A stretch of 64,000 bases of DNA from the NCBI GenBank assembly GCA_019279435.1, contig JAAALK010000080.1:87456328-87520327 (forward strand), given 5' to 3'. Numbering within the stretch: position 1 is the stretch's first letter; each line of letters starts with the position of its first letter. Of this stretch, positions 57,705 through 64,000 are shown piece by piece. The notes beneath the pieces are model-generated. The model searched no databases, was not told the DNA's origin, and worked only from the letters and a program-made list of their open reading frames with translations. Made by a program: the position numbers and the translations under genes. The stretch is from Zizania palustris. Taxonomy: Eukaryota; Streptophyta; Magnoliopsida; Poales; Poaceae.

Positions 57705-60700
57705 ATGTCGAAGAAGGCAGTGGTGAAGCATTTGGTCTTGGGCTCGAGCTCGGCTCGGGCTCCGCCCAAGTGCAGGCAGCGGTGGCTGCGGCAGCGAAGC
57801 CTGTACCCAGGCGACTAGGGCCGAGGGACCTTCGGACGCCCTCCGACAAATTTGAGCAGACGCTGGAGATGAGGGCCTCGATCTCCACGGAGGAGTCAGT
57901 CCGGAGGGCCACCAAAGGGAGGATCAAAGCGAAGATCCATCTTAGGGTTCCGGAGAAGTCAAAGGCCGTGACGAGGCCCCGGGCTGACGAAGTGGTTGTG
58001 TTCGAGGCCTTCTTCGAAGACGGCCTCGGGCTGCCAGCAGTCGGGGTGCTGAGAGAAGTCTTGAGGGCTTACAACCTCGAGCTTCCTCAACTCTCGCCCA
58101 ATGCCGTGGCGAGGCTTGCTGTTTTCGAATGGGCCATGAGGGCCGAAGGCTGCTGAGGGCCGCGCGGACGTCTTCAGTCGCCCTTCACGACGCCAACTGT
58201 CAGCCAAAGCCGAGGCAGGGGACAGACCACGTCAAGAGGGCGCTGGCCTTCGGCAGCGCAAACTTCCAGCTCCGGAGGGAGTTCCAGGATGCCTTCACGG
58301 CGAGGGCTGTGAACAACAAGTGGTACTCGAAGTGGGACCTAGGAATGGTTCTATGCCTCCGTTGGCGTGAACTCTCCCCTTCGGAGTACCAATGCCTACA
58401 TCTTATACCGATGCGAAGGGGTGGTGAAGACCTAGCGAGGACACCCTTCGCTCGAGGATCTTGCTTCTTCGGAGGGTGGCGGCGAAGATGAGCATGAGGG
58501 ACCTCGCAGAGGAGTTCATCACCCTCTGACTCAGCCCCATCGCGTGCTCTTGGCCGGAGGGGCTCTTCCAGGCTTCGGGCCAAGGGGAACTTCGCGAGTT
58601 GGCCTTCGATAGCTTCTGTAAGGCTTCAACTCTTTTCACTTTCATATGTCGCAAAACTTTACTCTGACTTGAACTTTTATGAAGCCCACCTCGAAATGAG
58701 GACTCCAGAGGAGGCCATTGTGGCGGTGGAGCGCGTCGTTGGGACTCCGACACCTGAGGAGCAGGCCCAACGCCTTGCTCTGGTGGGGTCCTGGGAGCAT
58801 TGGAACCAGGTATGGACCGTGCTTGGCCTCGAGGTGTTCCCTGCTATGCCAGACTTCTCCCACCTCACAACTTTGTCGGCCAGAGCCAAGAGGAAGAGGG
58901 GGGATGATGACGAACTTGGGACTTCGAGGGTGCGGTCGGAGGTCCCTGCGACTGAGACCTCCAACCCGGGGGAGGATGCAGCGGAGCTCGCAAATGCTCC
59001 GGCTACCAAGAAGGCAGTGGAGCCCCTGGCGGTGAGACCTTCGACGGCGGAGGCTGACATGCTTACTCCAGCCACCGAGAAGGCCGCGGAGGCTTCGACG
59101 GCAACAACCTCGGGCGCGAAGGCTGATACACCAGCTTCACAGCGAAGGGATTGGGGGGCACACATAGCCCCTCCTTCCTTCGAAAGAAATCTCCGACGAA
59201 GGTAAACCCTTTTACATGCTTCTCTTCAATGTGTGGATTTTGACTTGGCCTTCTACAGAGGATGCCGAAGCGAGGCCCCACCGGGGCGGAGCCGGTAGAC
59301 GAAGCCGGACCGAAGCCTGTCGCGACGAAACAAAACCGAGGCTTGGAGCAGCAAGCGGCAGCGGCAGCGGCGTGACAGCGACTCGGAGTCCGGGAGCTCT
59401 TCGTCCGAATACAGAGGCAGCGGAGGCCGCGGCGGAGAGGACCCTCGAAGCGACGAGGAGGTCGACGTGGTGGGCCTAAACCCTGGTTGCCGAAGCCTGC
59501 GCAGGTGGCCGCGGCAGAGGAGATGGTCCATCCCTTCCGGCCGAAGGGTGCCGTGACGGAGGTGGCAATCAACAGCTTCCGCGAGAGCTGTGCAGCTACG
59601 GAGGCAGGGGACTTGGTGGCTCAACTTAGCCACTTGAACCCCACGGAGCTCTTCATCAGCGCGAACAAACCCTCGTGCGGGTGAGCGGAACCCTTTGCAT
59701 CCTTCGATCTATATTTTAGCCTTCGATCATACTTATGATTTCTTGAATTCTTGCAGGCCTTCGCACTGAACGCAGCAGATTTGACTTCTGCAGACAAGCG
59801 GATGGAGCGGCTGTCAGAGGAGAAGGAGCCCTTCGACGCCAAGTCTTGGTGGAAACCGAGAGGCGAAGGCGGGCTGAGGCTTCGGCTGCTGAGGCAAAGG
59901 TGGCGAAGGTTGAGGCCGACAAGGCTAAGGAAGCCTTGGCCTCAGAGATGGTTTCGGCTCCGCGCGGAGCTCAAGGCTTCGAAGGACGCCGAGGCTCGGC
60001 AGGAGAAGGAGAACGCTTCACTCGAGGACGGGCTCAGAAGCTCGAAGACTTCGTCGTGGACAACCTTGGCGAATCCACCCAGAGCCTGACCGACGTCCTT
60101 GAGCAAATAGGGACCGAATGCTGGGCTCCGGACTTTGGCGACCAGGACCCAATTGGGGACCGCGTCGATTTCTTGAGATGGTGGCTTCGACGGCGGAGCA
60201 ATCACTGAAGGGCTTCGCCCTCATGGCCGGCCGAGTCGCGGGCCAAGGGGTGTTGCACATGCTTCATGAAGCAGGGTGCAACCACCTCCAAGCAGCAACC
60301 TCTGTGACCCCGGTGGCCTTCGGGGACCAGCACTTGGTGACGCCCTCCGCGGACGTCCGCGGAGCCTGGCGGCGGCTTCATGAGCCGTGGAAGGAGCAAG
60401 GCTGCGAAGCAGTCCTCGACCTCCAGAAGGCCCTACGACTTCGCCGATCCAAAGCACCTGCTGCGCCGGATAGGCCTTCGACATCGACACCTCCGCCTCC
60501 GAAGGTGTAGATCTCCTTAGGCTTCTTTGTAATACTTAGCTGCAGGCTTGTAAAAACTTTATCAGCTTATTAATATGAATGCGGGGGGTTTTTTATACCT
60601 GCCCAGGCTCAGCCTTCGAATGTTGACTTCGAAGTGCTTGAGGACTCTGAAGAACTTCGACAGTTGTGGGCAGTCCTCGAAGTAGCTAGGTCCGAAGGCC

Positions 60701-61070
60701 CCCCTCGGTTTAAGCTTCCGAGGGGGCCTAGCGGCGAAGCTATCTCCGAAGTAGCTCAGGATTTGCTAGCCACTGTGAAGGCGGAGTCCCTTCAGAGTTC
60801 TTTGTTTTTACCTTCGCGAACGGCCTTAGTAGGCGACGAAGCCTTAGACTTCTCTGCCTTCTACACGGCGCCGCCTGCTTTGCTGACTCGGAGTGACCTG
60901 CAAATAGAAGACGAGGTCTGCGGGCTTCGGAGCCTGAACGAGCCGGTCGTGGGAGAGCAGGCTCCGACGAGGCTTCGTCCAACCGAGGGGGCCCTGTCTG
61001 AAAGAAAGGAAAGCGAGGGTTGGGACCTCGCACTCGATTCTTCCTAGGCTTAGATACAGACTATACGTAG
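57705..61070 (+). pseudogene. E4 second copy antisense gene, broken
   Basis: Same five-exon structure: ATG at 57705, intron 1 at 58618-58684, stop region near 61070. Exon 2 is open throughout (58669-59205), with six G where the first copy has five, and exon 4 has TGG (60122-60124) where the first copy has TAG. The TGA in exon 1 is shared. Additional one-base changes break exon 1 near 57753 and 58153, exon 4 near 59830 and 60177, and exon 5 near 60900. Confidence 0.7.
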
Positions 61071-62372
61071 CTTTGTAGCTGAAAGTACGTTTGTAACATA
61101 CTTCTAATTATCATTCAATGAATGGAGTTTATTTGTATTTGCATACTTCATCTGTATGCTTCGCATTGTTTGATGGCTTCGAATGTTTTAGCTTGTCATG
61201 CTCGTATTGCGTGTTATATCCAGACACCTCGCATACATGCTTCCCCCCCTTGCTCGTGGCAGCTAGGGATTTAGCCATTGCTGGTGCGGGCAATAAAAAA
61301 TGCGAAGGGGTGCGCCTTTTGGCGGCTTCGGATGCTTGAAATGTATTGAGCGAAGGCCCCTTTGGGGCTTCGGACGCGTTAATTTGGTGCGAAGCAAGGC
61401 TTCAGCAAAACCAAATTTAAGCGAAGCATGCTTCGGCATGCTGGGATTTGGATGCTGTGCGTGAGCGAGGCTCCGAAACACACTTAGATTTCCAGTGAAG
61501 TATGACTTCGAGATGCTTAGGTGTATATCAGATCGACACGTGAAGCAAGGCTTCAGAGCGTGTTCGATAATGAAGCAAGGATTCGGAGCTTGATACTGTA
61601 GTGAAATGATATTTGGTGTGGATTCACCGAACCTGTGATAATGTGAGCCACCTTCGACTCTGAGCCACCTTCGACTCTAGGCCACCTTCGACCCTGGGTC
61701 ACCTTCGACCCTGGGATGCTTCGAGTGCGGAACCCGGAATCCCCGGGATGCTTCGGGTACAGAACCCGAAATCCCTGGACGCATCGGGCCGGTGGCCCGG
61801 AGTCCTGTTACTGCTACGGGCCCGGGGGCGCTGTGTAGCCTTCGGAGGAGTGCTCCGGATTTTGTAAGGCGAAGCGAGGCTTCGGATTTTTAAATAAGGC
61901 GAAGCAAGGCTTCGGGTTTTTGATAAGGCGAAGCAAGGCTTCGGGTTTTTTCAATAAGACGGGGCAGAAATTGCTTTAAAGGCAAAGCAGGGCTTCGAAT
62001 TTCAAGGCGAAGGAGGGCTTCGAATTTCAAGGCGAAGCAGGGCTTCGAATATCAAAGTGGTTGCGAAAATGTACATCGAGGTGTACTTCGGATAGTGGAC
62101 ATACCTCGTAAGTGGTTGAAGGCAGGCTTCGTCGCCCTGGGGCTTCGGCGACCTTCGACGCGTGGAGCGGAGCCCCTTGCCGGAGGGTAAGCTCCGGTAT
62201 GTGAAGGGTAAGGGAAGGCGAAGATGGCCTTCGGACTGGACCTGAAGCCCCTTGCTGAAGGGTGCGCGAAGCACGAAGCCTCGAAGCTCCCCCCCTCAAG
62301 CGTACTTCAGGTTTGCAGACAGTGGCAGAGAACTTAGCTTTTTGTACTAAGGTCCCCACGGACGGCGCCAAC
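61071..62372. other. E4 second copy, internal non-coding region and primer site
   Basis: Corresponds to 28709-29987, with the same CGAAG-rich tandem arrays. An extra 25 bp or so near 62135 is absent from the first copy. The primer site at 62353-62370 reads TGGCGCCGTCCGTGGGGA on the minus strand, closer to the tRNA-Asp type and to E1 than the first copy is. Confidence 0.7.
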
Positions 62373-63549
62373 TGTTGTAGCAATTGTGTTAGCTACAGCA
62401 CATGTTTTGTATGTGTGTATATGATAGGTAGAATGAACCTCGATGGGTTCTCTGAGAGGGGGAAAGGGTTTATACTGGTTCGGGCCTCCCTAGGGGATAA
62501 TAGCCCTACGTCCAGTTTGCGGTGGATTTGGCATGGAGTGCCTCGGTTGTGGAGAAAATAACCCCAGGGTCTCATGGCCCCCTGGAGCATGTGTCCCTGT
62601 TACAACGGCTTGGCCCTGCTTTTATAGGCACGCAGGCCAAAGGAAAAGACCGGGATGCCCCCCTATGAGCCCTAGGCTCATAGGGGCAGAGAGGGCAAAA
62701 GGAGCTAGGTACGGTACAAAACTGCTTTACAGCCTTACAGACGTGTCAGGTGACGTCACATCTTGACCAGCTAGATGACAAACTATGGGCAGAGGGGGCC
62801 CTGGTACGACTTCTGTACTACAGCGGGGCGTAAATATCTTCTGGTTTCGGAGCTGGGGCCTCCGAACTGGGGCTCCGAACCAGGGCTCCGAACTGGGGCC
62901 TCCGAACTGGGGGGTCCGACCTGGGGCCTCTGAACTGGGGGCCTCCGAACTGGAGCCTCCGAACTGGGGGGAGCTCCGAACTGGGGCTCCGAACCAGGGC
63001 TCCGACCTGGGGCCTCCGAACTGGGGGCCTCCGACCTAGGCCCTCCGAACCGGGGCCTCCGAACTGGGGGCCTCCGAACCGGGGCCTCCGAACCTGGGCC
63101 TCCGAACCGGGCCCTCCGAACCAGGCCCTCCGAACCGGGCCCTCCGAACCGGGCCCTCCGAACCGGGCCCTCTGAACTGGGGGCCTCCGAACTGGGGCCT
63201 CGAACCGGCCGGAGAGGGTCCGAAGATTAGCTCTGAGGAGATCTGAAGGGACCCGAAGGCTAACTCCGGACAGGGCTCGAAGGCTAACTCCGAAGAAGGG
63301 CCGGATGCTGGCTTCGAACTTAGCCTAAGACTTAGCTTCTGGCGGTCTTCAGGGGATCTCGAGGGCTTAGCTTCGGAGGGCTTCAACGGGCCCCTGGGGC
63401 TTCGGCCCTGCAAGCTCCGGCATAAACCCAGGAGACTTGGGACCAGTTCTTGGGGAGGAACAGGCTTCGCAGTGTTGGGCTCCGGGCCGAAGGCTGTCGC
63501 GGGCTGACGTCATTTGGCCCCTGTACAGGGGAAATATATTCCCCCAACA
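62373..63549 (-). repeat. E4 second copy 5' LTR
   Basis: 1177 bp from TGTTGTAGC to CCAACA, with the minisatellite at about 62850-63210. Confidence 0.85.
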
Positions 63550-64000
63550 ATGCCCTGCTCCACAACACCCAACGCACCTCAAGAGACTAAGCAGCAAATG
63601 TGAACAGATAGCCAAAGCCTAGAAGTATCTAACCTAGAAACGACCGTGTCCTAGACAGAGAAACACCAATACAGTGCTACTAGGCAGAATAAACGAAGTA
63701 ATCAAAAACATGGCAGATCAAACCTCTCAGCAAATGATCTATGTGCACATAGAACGAGATGAGAAGTTACTGTTTAAATTTGTCTCCTGTTCAAAACTTG
63801 GCGAAGCCTGCGTGATGCAAAGCCCGTATAGTCGAAGCCTGCTTCGAAGTGTCGAAGCTCACTTCGCAGAGTGGAAACCTGCTTCGGAGCCCTTTGTCGA
63901 AGGCTGTCGTGGAAGTGCCGAAGGTTGATCCAGTCGAGGTTTGTCTATGAGTGTAGTGAGGCGAGCTAGACTAGATTGGACAGTGTGTGGCAAAGAAACG
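63550..64000 (-). repeat. E5 LTR continuing after E4, second copy (runs off window)
   Basis: Matches 31209-31641, including the start of the CGAAG-rich leader. The window ends inside it. Confidence 0.9.

Larger units (their letters stand above)
56130..63549 (-). mobile_element. E4 second copy (antisense gene only, no gag-pol)
   Basis: LTRs 56130-57266 and 62373-63549, primer site 62353-62370, target copies ATGGC and ATGCC (63550-63554). The same terminal changes (TATTG start, AATA inner end) are present, so it is the same insertion duplicated. The promoter (inverted repeat near 57453-57475, TATAAATA at 57556-57563) is intact. Confidence 0.85.
49083..64000. repeat. Second copy of about 16583-31641 (segmental duplication or duplicated contig)
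   Basis: The same elements follow in the same order with the same nested junctions: E3 end and GATGT, E2 gag scrap, start of the E5 LTR, E4 between ATGGC and ATGCC, then the E5 LTR. The copy is about 140 bases shorter, largely through single-base losses. It also has a deletion of about 55 bp near 55684 and an extra 25 bp or so near 62135. Independent insertions could not recreate these junctions. Confidence 0.9.

Overview
The window is plant nuclear heterochromatin-type DNA from a flowering plant, probably a monocot. It is built almost entirely of nested LTR retrotransposons. The evidence is Ty3/gypsy (Tat-type) and Ty1/copia (Sirevirus-type) gag-pol fragments, long LTRs, tRNA-type primer sites, 5-bp target duplications, and a 'putative gypsy type transposon' (Transposase_28-like) extra gene best known from grasses. 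I see no ordinary host gene, no tRNA or rRNA gene and no bacterial feature. Species cannot be named from the sequence.

Layout. E1 (1-11047, minus) is a Tat-type gypsy element cut by the window start. It carries degraded gag-pol on the minus strand and, between pol and its 3' LTR, a spliced gene on the opposite strand with its own TATA promoter. E1 sits in E2 (minus), an older gypsy element whose pieces are 11048-15765, 23133-23675 and 42260-44116. E3 (15766-23132, minus) is a gag-only Sirevirus inserted in E2 gag with target duplication GATGT. E5 (23676-42259, minus) is a Sirevirus with gag and pol inserted in E2 gag with duplication GCGGG. E4 (23743-31208, minus) lies inside the left LTR of E5 (duplication ATGGC/ATGCC). 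E2 itself lies in, or next to, a scrap of a plus-strand Tat element (E7, 44117-44344). E6 (44345-48082 and on, minus) is a relative of E1 that enters the same scrap.

A 1000-N assembly gap (48083-49082) follows. After it, 49083-64000 repeats about 16583-31641 in the same order, with the same nested junctions and target duplications, but with many one-base indels. It is either a segmental duplication or an unpolished/duplicated contig.

Most striking system: E1, E4 and E6 each carry a five-exon gene antisense to the element (E6 is cut by the gap). It has a TATA box, an upstream inverted repeat with the CCGTTA core, matching introns, and codon differences that are mostly synonymous between families. 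E4 has lost all gag-pol and keeps only LTRs, primer site and this antisense gene. The element therefore looks like a vehicle for that gene. All visible copies carry stops or frameshifts, so intact copies would have to be sought elsewhere in the genome.
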